Origin: Chryseobacterium gallinarum
Lineage (GTDB): Bacteria > Bacteroidota > Bacteroidia > Flavobacteriales > Weeksellaceae
Length of the DNA stretch: 64,000 bases
Assembly: GCF_001021975.1 (NCBI RefSeq)
Contig: NZ_CP009928.1
Location: 558,001-622,000 of the forward strand
Reading direction: 5' to 3'
The notes under the pieces are model-generated. The model worked only from the letters and a program-made list of their open reading frames with translations, had not been told where the DNA came from and did no database searches. The translations under genes were made by a program, and so were the position numbers. Numbering within the stretch: position 1 is the first letter of the stretch; each line of letters opens with the position of its first letter. This document shows, piece after piece, positions 37,439 to 46,647 of the stretch.

Positions 37439-40400
37439 TTAGAAATTATATCTCACTCCAAGCTGTGCCTGAAATCTTGATGCAAACTGATCAATCGTAT
37501 AGGGAAGTCCCGGTGTTCTGAAATTATAGGTAGGATCACCGGCCGAAGGCTGTCCGGCAGCAATATTCCCTGTTTTGGTAAGCCCTACGCTCGCTGTAGA
37601 ATTGAAGGTATTAGGAACAAAATACACTTTTCCCCAATCCTTATTCAGAAGATTGGTAAAATTGATGATGCTTAAAGAAATCTGTAATGTATTCTTCGAC
37701 TTCTCACTCAGTCTGATTTCGTCCATAATCCTGATATCAGCCTGAATATTCCAAGGGGTAAAATCTCCGTTTCTTTCTGTAAAAGTTCCTCTTCTTGATC
37801 TCAGGTAGTTATTGCTATTTACAAAATTTTCATAATCTGCTACCTGTTGTTGAGCTGTTACCAGCACATTCCCTGCGGCATCTTTTATTGGAACGATATA
37901 TTTTGCAGCTTCAGCGGCATCTTTAAAGATATAAGCAAGTCCTGCTGCCTGTCCCGTATTGGCAATCGTACTGTTTACAAATCCCCAAGTGAATGGGTTA
38001 CCTGACTGGGCATTGAAATATACATTGGTATACAGCCTGTTGGATTTAGAAATAGTAAAGGCATACCCAAGGTTTGCCACCACTCTGTTTTTGATTGCAA
38101 AGTTAGAGGTGGTCAGCTTAGGATCGTTAGGGGTCAGAGACTGGTTCATCTGCCAGTTACTTTCCATAGAATTCCGGATACCATTCGTAATATCTTTGGC
38201 ATCACCATAGGTGTATGCTACAAAGAAATTGAATCCGAAATTATAAGATTTTGAAAGCTGTGCCGTCAAATTGTAACGGTATCCTTCTTTAGTATTGGAT
38301 AAAAGATAAGCATTAGAAAAATTGCTGTTGATATTGGTGGTATAGACCGGCATTTCGTGATTGACATCATAGCTGTAATACGTCACATTATCCGTTTTAT
38401 TCACCTGCTGGAATTTCAGATCATACAGTACCTTGGTATAAATCCCTTCTAATGTAAGTTTATATCCTGCCAGAGTATAGTCGTACGCTAGAGAGCTCCT
38501 CCATACCCGAGGCATTTTAAAGTTGTTATCAATAAGGTCTACCTGTACTTTTGAAGAATTCTGCCATTTCGGGAAATTAGCTCCTACCAACGGATCTCCG
38601 TTGGCCGCCAGCTGTGCTGCTGTAGGCGCATTATAATCATAGCTTCCAAAACCTACCCCGTCATTATAATAAGCATATCCTAACCAGGCAAACGGAATCC
38701 GGCCGACAAAAATACCTGAACCTCCTCTTAATACCATAGATCTGTTCTCCGTAAGGTCAATTGTGAATCCGAGTCTTGGTGATAAGGTCGGTTTATTCAG
38801 ATAAGTATTGGTAAGCTGACTTAACGGAGTATAGCTATAGGTTTTCCCATAATTAGGATCCTGTGGAGAATTGTTTACCAATGGGCTTAATTGTGGCTTA
38901 TCCGGTAAATCCGTATAATCAACTCTCACACCCGGTGATAATCTTAGCCTGCCCCAGTTAATTTCATCCTGCAGATACAAGGAAAGGAGATTGACCTTAT
39001 ATTGGGCGTACGGGTTGTCAAAAAGGGTTCCCCGGCTGTCCCCGTTGAACGGATAGGTTCCTCTTATCCTTGCCGGATTAGAATTATAGAAATCCGAAAG
39101 GCTTTTGTAAGAAATTCTCCCATTTAAAGCATTTACAAAACCGTAATTGATAGCATATAACTCATTATGGGTTCCCAGCAAAAAGGTATGATGTCCTGTT
39201 TTGTAGGTAAGATTATTGGTAATTTCAAACGTTTTCTGTTTCATATTGAAGACTGTAGCCTCCCTGTCATTTCCTAACAAAATGGTTCCTCCATTGTAAG
39301 CAATTTCCACCTGTGGAAACATAGGATTACTGGAGGTAGGGTCCCTGTAATCATGAATCGAAGAGTAACCCAGCACCAAATTATTGCTCCATTTATCATT
39401 AAAACGGCTTTTCAGCTCAAGAGTCGTTGTAGAGGCAGTATTTTTCTGCACGAAATCCATACTTGAGAATCTGAAGTTGGCACCATCTCTCTCAAGATTG
39501 GAAGCCTGTGAAAATACCGTATTGTTTTTAATCGATAAGGTGTGTTTATCATTAATCTTCCAGTCCAGCTTGTTGAAGAGTTTAGAACTTTCCGAGAAAT
39601 TATTATACTGATTGAAGGTTCCTGCATTAAATCCATATTTACTCCGTACAAAATCTGAAATCTGCTGTGCCACGGTTTCATTAACCAGCGCGTTAGGATC
39701 ATTGGCATTATAGAATACCGGATCTGTTCTTTTTGTGTATTCCAGATTGGTAAATAAAAATACTTTATCTCTTACCACCGGCAAGCCTACCCTTCCCCCG
39801 TAAATAAAATCAGAAAAATCTTTAGGCATTTTAGAATTATCCCCAACCCGGTTACTCCCCGTAATTGATGCATTTCTTCCATACACATATAATGACCCGG
39901 TTACATCGTTACTTCCGCTTCGTGTAACTGCATTGATGCTTCCGCCCAGAAAATTTCCAAGTTTCACATCATAAGGAGCAATATACACCTGTACATCCTG
40001 AATCGCATCCAGGCTTATAGAATTGGAGCGGGTACTGCTTCCCGGCATTCCTGAAGTTCCGGTCTGCCCTCCCAAAGATGGGCTAAATCCAATTGCGTCA
40101 TTATTAATAGAGCCGTCTATTGTCACATTATTATAACGGAAATTAGTTCCGTTAAAAGAATTATTGGCACTTTGCGGAACCAGCTTGGTTACATCCTGGA
40201 TCCCTCTGTTGATATTGGGTAATCCTGAAATCTGTGCCTGATTGATCCCTACTCCATATTTTACAGCTGTTTTTTTAGAAGTAATCTTTACCTCATCAAT
40301 TGTTTTTTCCTTACTGTCAATTTCTACCACAGGTAAGTCATTATTGCCCAATGAGAGCTGAAGATTGGTATTTTCATAAATAACCTTTGAGCCATCCAGA

Positions 40401-40624
40401 ATTTCAATGGTATAAGGGCCTCCCGGCTGTAGATTATCCAGACTAAACTGTCCTTTGCTATTACTTCTGGTTTCAAAAGTACTGTTGGTAGGAACGTGTA
40501 CTACTTTTACCACAACTTCGGAAGAAACACCTTTTAATCTTCCAAAGATTTTTGAACTGGTTTCCTGTGAAAATGCAAATCCAAAAGATAATAATGCAAA
40601 AGCACAGATCAATTTTTTCTTCAT
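37439..40624 (-). CDS. TonB-dependent receptor, Oar-like
   Basis: About 1061 residues from the ATG at 40622-40624, which gives a good signal peptide (LICAFALLSFGFAFSQ); the longer frame from 40720 has no signal. A carboxypeptidase-regulatory-like domain follows (about residues 22-105), then the plug (INRGIQDVTKLVPQSANN, DAIQDVQVYIAPYD) and a large beta-barrel ending in QLGVRYNF. This is the layout of Oar-type outer-membrane proteins. Typical roles are uptake of peptides or other ligands with TonB-ExbBD energy. No SusD-like partner is adjacent. A palindrome at 40681-40706 lies upstream. Confidence 0.9.
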   Translation of the reverse strand: MKKKLICAFALLSFGFAFSQETSSKIFGRLKGVSSEVVVKVVHVPTNSTFETRSNSKGQFSLDNLQPGGPYTIEILDGSKVIYENTNLQLSLGNNDLPVVEIDSKEKTIDEVKITSKKTAVKYGVGINQAQISGLPNINRGIQDVTKLVPQSANNSFNGTNFRYNNVTIDGSINNDAIGFSPSLGGQTGTSGMPGSSTRSNSISLDAIQDVQVYIAPYDVKLGNFLGGSINAVTRSGSNDVTGSLYVYGRNASITGSNRVGDNSKMPKDFSDFIYGGRVGLPVVRDKVFLFTNLEYTKRTDPVFYNANDPNALVNETVAQQISDFVRSKYGFNAGTFNQYNNFSESSKLFNKLDWKINDKHTLSIKNNTVFSQASNLERDGANFRFSSMDFVQKNTASTTTLELKSRFNDKWSNNLVLGYSSIHDYRDPTSSNPMFPQVEIAYNGGTILLGNDREATVFNMKQKTFEITNNLTYKTGHHTFLLGTHNELYAINYGFVNALNGRISYKSLSDFYNSNPARIRGTYPFNGDSRGTLFDNPYAQYKVNLLSLYLQDEINWGRLRLSPGVRVDYTDLPDKPQLSPLVNNSPQDPNYGKTYSYTPLSQLTNTYLNKPTLSPRLGFTIDLTENRSMVLRGGSGIFVGRIPFAWLGYAYYNDGVGFGSYDYNAPTAAQLAANGDPLVGANFPKWQNSSKVQVDLIDNNFKMPRVWRSSLAYDYTLAGYKLTLEGIYTKVLYDLKFQQVNKTDNVTYYSYDVNHEMPVYTTNINSNFSNAYLLSNTKEGYRYNLTAQLSKSYNFGFNFFVAYTYGDAKDITNGIRNSMESNWQMNQSLTPNDPKLTTSNFAIKNRVVANLGYAFTISKSNRLYTNVYFNAQSGNPFTWGFVNSTIANTGQAAGLAYIFKDAAEAAKYIVPIKDAAGNVLVTAQQQVADYENFVNSNNYLRSRRGTFTERNGDFTPWNIQADIRIMDEIRLSEKSKNTLQISLSIINFTNLLNKDWGKVYFVPNTFNSTASVGLTKTGNIAAGQPSAGDPTYNFRTPGLPYTIDQFASRFQAQLGVRYNF

Positions 40625-40680
40625 ATTTTTTATTGCTACGAAATCTGGTGTAAAATTAGATTTCACATCAAAGAAGTGTG

Positions 40681-40706
40681 GTAACATAAAATTAATATTA
40701 CGTAAC
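40681..40706. promoter_or_regulatory. Imperfect palindrome upstream of the TonB receptor gene
   Basis: Twenty of 26 positions are symmetric around a central ATTAAT, with GTAAC at the left end and GTAAC again, read inverted with one change, at the right. It lies 57-82 bases before the receptor start and is a candidate operator. Confidence 0.35.
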
Positions 40707-40903
40707 ACAATGGTTAACATTTTCTTAAAAAAAACTTAATCGCAAAATAATACCTGCTTACATAATCACACCAGCTAAAATGACAATAAAAAAAACAATA
40801 TCAGCATTTTAGTCTTTGAAACAAAAAAAGAATTAAATTAGCACTATCTTATTGTTATACAGTTCCCAAGAATATAAATTAAGATAATTTAAAAATACAA
40901 GCC

Positions 40904-42994
40904 ATGAAAAAAATTTTACTTACCCTGTCTGTAGGCTTATCTTCATTAGCTTACTCCCAGACCCTTCATTTTACCGATTCAAAGTTTAAGACTTTACTAT
41001 TAAGCTCTGCCCCCGGTAATCAGATTGCCAAAGACATCAACGGAAATCCTATTGCCATAGATACCAATGGAGACGGTGAAATTCAATATTCTGAAGCCCT
41101 CCAGGTAAATATCCTGAATATAGATGCCGGTGGAAATCCCCCACCCGGTACTCTTCCCGGGCACATTACTGATGCCCTCCTGTTTACCAACCTTGAAGAG
41201 CTCTATGTACGGGATACCCAATCTGCTGTTATAAGCTTTACCAATAATCCAAAGATCAAAAAAGTCCTGTATACAGGAAGTGGTGGATATATTGATCATA
41301 CAGGAACCTGGCAGGCCGTCCCTGTTGACTTTTCATTTGATAGCTGTGCGGCAGTACAGGACATTAATCAGTTTCTTCCTGCTATTAACCCTTATCTCAC
41401 CAATGAAACCATATTGAAGTTTAAAAATTGTCCGCAACTTACAGGAGACATCGTCCTGGACTCCAAAGCGGTCAAAGAACTTTATATTGAAAATGCAACC
41501 ATTACTTCTATCCGTTTTAATTCATGTTATCGGCTTGAAAAATTGTATCTTCCTAATCTAGGTTCACTGACTTCTATTCTAATCAGTGGTTCAGCCGGCA
41601 ATCAAACCTATAGTCAGAACGGAATCCAACTCATAGCCAATAACTGTAGCAATCTGGAAGAAATTATAGCAGACACTGATCATTACTACAGCCAGGGTGC
41701 TTATTTTACGGCAATCAATATCAATGGGTGCAGCAACCTGAAAAAATTAAAAGGAATCAACGCCACCACCATCGATTTTTCGAATGCAGGACTAACCCGT
41801 CTGGAAGAGCTTGATTGTTCTTTTTATAACAGAAATGGTTATACAACTACATCCGGGGTGTATTTTGGAAATGTTACTTCATTAAACCTCGCAGGACTTC
41901 CACAACTTAAAATAGTAAGAGCGTTTAATCAACCCATCACCAATACGGTCAATTTCAGTACAGCCACAGCACTGGAGCATATAGACATTACCAATTCCTG
42001 CGGATATATGAATACGGTGAACATCAGTAATCTCCCGAACCTTCATACATTGAAAGCGGACAGATCCGAAACTCCGGGGACGCCTGGAAATGATAATCTC
42101 CAAAAAATTATTACTGAAAACTGTATTGCTCTCACAAATTTTGAGTTCAAAAATAATTCCGGACTGAAAGAACTGGATCTGCAGAACTGTCAGGGGCTGC
42201 AATCACTGACCATCGGAAATTATTATGTAAACGGAGGATCCTTTCCCGAATTAAATAAGATCAATATACAACAATGTTCCGGTCTTAAAGAAGTCATTAT
42301 ACAAATGACCGGGATAACGAGCCTGGATGTTTCTGAGTGCACAGCCCTGAAGTCATTGGACCTCTTATGGAATAATCTGCTTACTACGGTAAACATGCCG
42401 GCCAATACCAATCTTGAAAATCTTAATGTTAGCGGACACCCTTTGTTGGCACACGCAGATACTTCAAACAATACTCATCTTAAAAATGTAAATTTCAGCC
42501 ATTGCCCGCTGATTACACAGCTTGATTTTTCCAATTCACCGGATATAGCAGCACTTTCATTATCAAACATGCCCGGCTTAACCAATGTCAATATAAGGAA
42601 TGGTTCTATAGCAGAACTTTATGATTTTTCAGGGTACAATTTCAATTTATCCATGTGTGTAGATGATGCTGAGTTCAATGACCTGCAATCTATGTATCCG
42701 GATATTAGTTTTACTACCAATTGCGGAAATGCAAAACGTGAAAAAAATCCGGAAACTGCGCTTAAGGCCGGCATCAAAGTTTTTCCCAATCCGGTAAAAA
42801 ATGTTCTGCAGATCCAGTCTGACGAGCGCATAGAAAATATAAAAATATTTGACTCCCAGGGAAAACTCATTTTCAATCAGGACTTTGACCGGAATATTGT
42901 TACCATAGATTTCTCTGTCTATTCCAACGCCCTGTATATCATGAAAATAAAAACGGAAAAAACACACCTCATCAAAAAAATAATCAAGGAATAA
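40904..42994 (+). CDS. Secreted leucine-rich-repeat protein with T9SS sorting domain
   Basis: A 696-residue protein with a signal peptide (ILLTLSVGLSSLAYSQ). The N-terminal part has an EF-hand-like DTNGDGEIQYSEA segment. From about residue 110 to 600 there are irregular leucine-rich repeats rich in N and C (for example CSNLKKLKGINA, LTRLEELDCSFY, CSGLKEVIIQMTG). The C-terminal 75 residues are a type A T9SS sorting domain (IKVFPNPVKNVLQI ... LIKKIIKE). It should be exported by the type IX system and attached to or released from the surface, probably for adhesion or binding. The ligand is unknown. Confidence 0.9.
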   Translation: MKKILLTLSVGLSSLAYSQTLHFTDSKFKTLLLSSAPGNQIAKDINGNPIAIDTNGDGEIQYSEALQVNILNIDAGGNPPPGTLPGHITDALLFTNLEELYVRDTQSAVISFTNNPKIKKVLYTGSGGYIDHTGTWQAVPVDFSFDSCAAVQDINQFLPAINPYLTNETILKFKNCPQLTGDIVLDSKAVKELYIENATITSIRFNSCYRLEKLYLPNLGSLTSILISGSAGNQTYSQNGIQLIANNCSNLEEIIADTDHYYSQGAYFTAININGCSNLKKLKGINATTIDFSNAGLTRLEELDCSFYNRNGYTTTSGVYFGNVTSLNLAGLPQLKIVRAFNQPITNTVNFSTATALEHIDITNSCGYMNTVNISNLPNLHTLKADRSETPGTPGNDNLQKIITENCIALTNFEFKNNSGLKELDLQNCQGLQSLTIGNYYVNGGSFPELNKINIQQCSGLKEVIIQMTGITSLDVSECTALKSLDLLWNNLLTTVNMPANTNLENLNVSGHPLLAHADTSNNTHLKNVNFSHCPLITQLDFSNSPDIAALSLSNMPGLTNVNIRNGSIAELYDFSGYNFNLSMCVDDAEFNDLQSMYPDISFTTNCGNAKREKNPETALKAGIKVFPNPVKNVLQIQSDERIENIKIFDSQGKLIFNQDFDRNIVTIDFSVYSNALYIMKIKTEKTHLIKKIIKE

Positions 42995-43018
42995 ACAACA
43001 TCAGATATTTTTTGTCCT

Positions 43019-43044
43019 AAAACCATAGTCATCTCTATGGTTTT
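43019..43044 (+). terminator. Terminator of the LRR protein gene
   Basis: A ten-base perfect stem (AAAACCATAG/CTATGGTTTT) with a six-base loop lies 24 bases after the LRR gene stop. Confidence 0.7.
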
Positions 43045-43048
43045 GGGT

Positions 43049-43056
43049 TATATTTG
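43049..43056 (+). promoter_or_regulatory. Putative promoter of the DUF72 gene
   Basis: TATATTTG matches the TAnnTTTG consensus and lies 31 bases before the start codon, immediately after the upstream terminator. Confidence 0.5.
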
Positions 43057-43087
43057 TGTTAAGAGTTTAACCTTAAAAGTTACAGAT

Positions 43088-43978
43088 ATGAAATTCGGAC
43101 AAGTAGAAGATCCCTCAATAATAGATTTTACCCTACCTGAAGACCATCCCCGAACCAAAGAAATTTTAAATCTTAATAAAAAGGGATTGGAAAACATCTC
43201 TATAGGATGTGCCAAATGGAACAAAACGGATCTCAAAGGATTCTATCCCAAAGGAACAAAAGACGAACTTACTTACTATGCAACCCAGTTTAATTCAATT
43301 GAATTGAACGCTACATTTTACGGAATGCCAACTCCGGACCAGGTAAAAACATGGAAAGAAAAAACTCCGGACCATTTCAAATTCTTCCCCAAGATTACCA
43401 ATACGGTTTCCCACTTCAGAAGATTGATTGACGTTACGGATCCCGTCACTCATTTCGCTTCGGCAGTTATGAACTTTGATGAAAAACTGGGAATGGCTTT
43501 TCTTCAGCTTCATGATAATTTTAAACCGAAAGATTATGACAGGCTGGAAAAATTTGTAAAAGAATGGCCAAAAGAAGTCCCTTTGGCAATAGAACTCCGA
43601 AATACAGAATGGTTTACAGACGAAGAAATCCTCAACACAACGTGTGAACTCTTTGAAGCCCATCATATTACCAATATCATCGTAGATACTGCCGGAAGAA
43701 GAGATATGCTTCATATGCGCCTTACCACTCCCAATGCATTTATCCGGTATGTAGGGGCCAATGCAGAAAGTGATTATGAAAGACTGGATGATTGGCTGAA
43801 GCATTTGACAAAATGGAAAAATGAAGGACTTCAGAACCTCTACTTTTTTGTACACCAGAATATTGAAAAGGCGTCTCCTCTTTTATCGGCTTATTTTATC
43901 AAAAAAATGAATGAGGAATGGAAAACCGATATCCATATTCCACAAATGGCAACCGAAAGTACAGGGACACTTTTTTAA
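43088..43978 (+). CDS. DUF72 (YecE-like) protein
   Basis: About 296 residues from the ATG at 43088 (MKFGQVEDPS); the in-frame ATG at 43037 lies inside the upstream terminator and promoter and is rejected. The DUF72 TIM-barrel pattern is visible: ISIGCAKWNKTDLKGFYPKG, FNSIELNATFYGMPT, FKFFPKITNTVSHFRRL and LAIELRNTEWF. The biochemical role of this widespread family is not settled. The gene stands alone. Confidence 0.88.
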   Translation: MKFGQVEDPSIIDFTLPEDHPRTKEILNLNKKGLENISIGCAKWNKTDLKGFYPKGTKDELTYYATQFNSIELNATFYGMPTPDQVKTWKEKTPDHFKFFPKITNTVSHFRRLIDVTDPVTHFASAVMNFDEKLGMAFLQLHDNFKPKDYDRLEKFVKEWPKEVPLAIELRNTEWFTDEEILNTTCELFEAHHITNIIVDTAGRRDMLHMRLTTPNAFIRYVGANAESDYERLDDWLKHLTKWKNEGLQNLYFFVHQNIEKASPLLSAYFIKKMNEEWKTDIHIPQMATESTGTLF

Positions 43979-44145
43979 TTTTAATGATTATTGTCTGCTA
44001 AAGCTGTCAATTAAAATAGAGAATAGAATCCTTTCAGGTTGCCTGACGGTAAATTAAACTGATCATTCACCCTTTCATATCATATTTTTTTATACATTTA
44101 AAAATATCCTATTTACCCAATAAGATATTTTAAAATAAAAACATC

Positions 44146-44376
44146 ATGGAAAAGGAAATTTGCAGAATCAGTATCGCCACCAGCTGGCTTGCCGATGAAT
44201 ATACTTTTTATGAAGATCACCGTATAAAAAGAATATATGACCACCATAGCCTTAATTCTAATAACGTAGAATGGCTCAAACCTGAACAGATAAGTAAACA
44301 AAATAAGGATAAACTGGTTAAAAACTGTCCGGAGGAACATAAAGAAGAAATTATGCAGATTCTGGACTATCCCTAA
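44146..44376 (+). CDS. Small hypothetical protein
   Basis: A 76-residue soluble protein rich in charged residues, starting MEKEICRISIATSWLADEY and ending EIMQILDYP. No signal peptide or membrane segment is visible, and I do not recognise a domain. It is bounded downstream by a 17-bp hairpin, which supports a real transcription unit. A minus-strand frame over the same bases looks like a shadow. Confidence 0.55.
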   Translation: MEKEICRISIATSWLADEYTFYEDHRIKRIYDHHSLNSNNVEWLKPEQISKQNKDKLVKNCPEEHKEEIMQILDYP

Positions 44377-44422
44377 TAATAAGCAACGGGTAATCCATTA
44401 TAGACTACCCGTTGCTTATTAT
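44376..44422. terminator. Bidirectional terminator between convergent genes
   Basis: A 17-base perfect stem (44376-44392 with 44406-44422, core AAGCAACGGGTA) encloses a 13-base loop between the small hypothetical gene and the convergent membrane-protein gene. Confidence 0.8.
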
Positions 44423-44438
44423 ATAAAGGATGATCTTA

Positions 44439-45032
44439 TCATTTATTTTTCTTCAGGAGCAATACCAGGTTCAGGAATAAAAGCAGAAAATCCAGCGTAA
44501 TCCAGATGCCCACTTTTGTATTTTCATAATTATAGGCATCCACCTGCTTTTTTGCTGCTTCTGAAAGCTTCACACTTTGATTGATATAATTCTGAGCTTC
44601 CACAATCTGATCAATATTTTTATTAGGAACAGAATGTTGAGAAAAATAAACAAGATTCTTTTTCCCCAGATACCCTGCTACCCAGTACTCATCAGATTTA
44701 TCCATTTTCAGGTATTCAATCCTATAATATTCAGGGCGTATTTTTCCGATATGTTTAGGATTAAGAACAACATTATTATCTACTTTCTCCACAATGATCA
44801 GATAAAAATCCAGTGTCTGCGGAAGTTTATTTACTACCTGGAGCCCTACCGAATTATCTACAAATGCCACAGCGCTTTTCTTGATAAACCAGTAGGTAAA
44901 AATTGAAATTGAGAAAACAACGGTCAGAATACGGAACAGCTTGGCCCATTTTGCCGCCCTTCCCGATTTTACTTTATATAAAATCAGAGAAAGTACACAA
45001 GCCCAGAAGATAACCAAAATGATAAATACCAT
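44439..45032 (-). CDS. Hypothetical membrane protein
   Basis: A 197-residue protein with three predicted membrane segments: one at the N-terminus (FIILVIFWACVLSLILY), a second near residues 35-50 (ILTVVFSISIFTYWFI), and a third at the C-terminus (WITLDFLLLFLNLVLLL). The central 110 residues look like a soluble domain. I do not recognise a family. It may form a unit with the genes at 45071-46557, 38 bases away on the same strand. Confidence 0.7.
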   Translation of the reverse strand: MVFIILVIFWACVLSLILYKVKSGRAAKWAKLFRILTVVFSISIFTYWFIKKSAVAFVDNSVGLQVVNKLPQTLDFYLIIVEKVDNNVVLNPKHIGKIRPEYYRIEYLKMDKSDEYWVAGYLGKKNLVYFSQHSVPNKNIDQIVEAQNYINQSVKLSEAAKKQVDAYNYENTKVGIWITLDFLLLFLNLVLLLKKNK

Positions 45033-45070
45033 ACTGCAAAGATACTGATTTCAGAATTTTTGGGAGAATG

Positions 45071-45715
45071 TTAATCTACATTCCATTCTCTATAAAACTG
45101 GTCCAGAAAATTCAGCATATAATCATGCCTTTCCTCTGCTAACTTTTTTCCTTTTTCAGTATTCATTAAATCTTTAAGAAGCAACAGCTTTTCATAAAAA
45201 TGATTGATAGTCGTTCCGTTAGATTTCTTATACTGCTCCTTCGTCATACCCGGGTTAGGCGGTGTTTCAGGATCATACATCAGATTATTTTTAAATCCTC
45301 CGAAATTAAATGTTCTGGCGATACCAATTGCCCCAATGGCATCAATACGGTCGGCATCCTGAACAATTTTAAGCTCAATAGGGGGATTTTGGGGAGCCTG
45401 ATCCCGGTTTTTAAACGAAATATTGTTGATCACAAACAATATCTTTTCAATAGTTTCGTCAGGCACATTTTGTTGTTCTAAAAATTCTCTGGATATTTTT
45501 GGTGCAATGGTCTCGTCTCCATTATGAAATTTAGGATCGGCAATATCATGAAGAAGTGCCGAAAGCTCTACCACATCATGATCACAATCTTCAGTTTCCG
45601 CAATTTTCCTGGAAAGCTTCCAGACCCTTTCGATATGAAACCAGTCATGTCCGGCTTCTGCCCCTTCTAATTTTTCTTTTACAAACTCTATAGTGTTGTC
45701 AATTGTACTTTTCAT
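45071..45715 (-). CDS. HD-domain phosphohydrolase
   Basis: A 214-residue HD protein. HDWFHIERVW supplies the first His, LLHDIADPKFHNGD the HD pair, and VQDADRIDAIGAIGIAR the last Asp; the layout is that of YedJ-like metal-dependent phosphohydrolases. The substrate is probably a nucleotide or other phosphoester but is not known. Its start overlaps the stop of the upstream hydrolase gene by four bases. Confidence 0.88.
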   Translation of the reverse strand: MKSTIDNTIEFVKEKLEGAEAGHDWFHIERVWKLSRKIAETEDCDHDVVELSALLHDIADPKFHNGDETIAPKISREFLEQQNVPDETIEKILFVINNISFKNRDQAPQNPPIELKIVQDADRIDAIGAIGIARTFNFGGFKNNLMYDPETPPNPGMTKEQYKKSNGTTINHFYEKLLLLKDLMNTEKGKKLAEERHDYMLNFLDQFYREWNVD

Positions 45716-46557
45716 GTATCTATCAATTCATTTAAAATAATATCCCAAAGTTTTTTATTGTAGCTTCTAAAAAAATTAACATGTCCGATTTCTCTTTTTT
45801 CAGATTCTGAAATTTTCACGAGCCTGTATGTCGGGTTCATATTAGGATACGTTTCGTTTAATAAACTTTCAACTCCTTTCTCCGTCACCCATACATCATC
45901 TTCTGCTCTAAGTACCAATACCTTCTGTGTTAAATTTTTAGAATAATCATCAGTTTTCTCCAACAACCGGTTGGTAGATTTTTTATTTAAAATTAAGGTT
46001 CTCCAGTCATATGCACAATTTTTAGGGAGACTTTCTCCAAGTCCGAACCAATGTGCCGGAAAATATCCCAGCAGTGAAGTTGTTATCGGCTGAACGACCC
46101 CGAATCCCAGGTAAGCCTCAATTTTTGTCCTCAGTTTCAGATTTCCCACGAAAGCTTTTTGGGTTCCCACAAAGATAAACTTCTCAAACATTTCAGAATC
46201 CTTATTCATGCCTAAGATCAATGCTCCTACAGAATGGCCCAGACAATACTTCCTGTAATCCGGGAACTTTACTTTAATATACCGGGTGAGCTCTTTATAA
46301 TCCTTCGCTCCCCATACTCTCATAGAGCCCCGGAAGCCTCTCATATTTTTGGGTTTGGAAAGCCCTATTCCTCTATAATCATAAGTAAGTACCGTAAATC
46401 CCTGCTCTGAAAAATATTGGGCAAATGAGAAATAGACCTGCTGTTTCACTCCGGTAGCCGAATTGATAAGCAGTAGTTTTCCATTGCTTTTTTCCGGACG
46501 GAAAAGGTGAGCTGTTAACGGAACATGGTCTTCAGTGGTGAGTATTAGCTTTTCCAT
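45712..46557 (-). CDS. Alpha/beta hydrolase
   Basis: A 281-residue serine-hydrolase fold protein. The nucleophile elbow is GHSVGA near residue 109, a probable acid is in RAEDDVWVT, and the catalytic histidine in EIGHVNFF. VLTYDYRGIGLSKP is the usual strand before the lid. It is related to monoacylglycerol-lipase/serine-aminopeptidase S33-like proteins. The substrate is unknown. It is co-oriented and overlapping with the HD protein gene. Confidence 0.87.
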   Translation of the reverse strand: MEKLILTTEDHVPLTAHLFRPEKSNGKLLLINSATGVKQQVYFSFAQYFSEQGFTVLTYDYRGIGLSKPKNMRGFRGSMRVWGAKDYKELTRYIKVKFPDYRKYCLGHSVGALILGMNKDSEMFEKFIFVGTQKAFVGNLKLRTKIEAYLGFGVVQPITTSLLGYFPAHWFGLGESLPKNCAYDWRTLILNKKSTNRLLEKTDDYSKNLTQKVLVLRAEDDVWVTEKGVESLLNETYPNMNPTYRLVKISESEKREIGHVNFFRSYNKKLWDIILNELIDT

Positions 46558-46564
46558 AGTATAA

Positions 46565-46597
46565 AAGAAAAAAATCCACTATAAAAGTGGACATTTT
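46565..46597 (-). terminator. Terminator of the ribokinase-like gene
   Basis: TCCACT/AGTGGA stem with a five-base loop, followed on the minus strand by seven T residues, between the kinase stop and the hydrolase start. Confidence 0.7.
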
Positions 46598-46647
46598 ACC
46601 TATATTTTTATGTTAAGTTTCAGACTTTTGATATGTTGTAAATAGCT

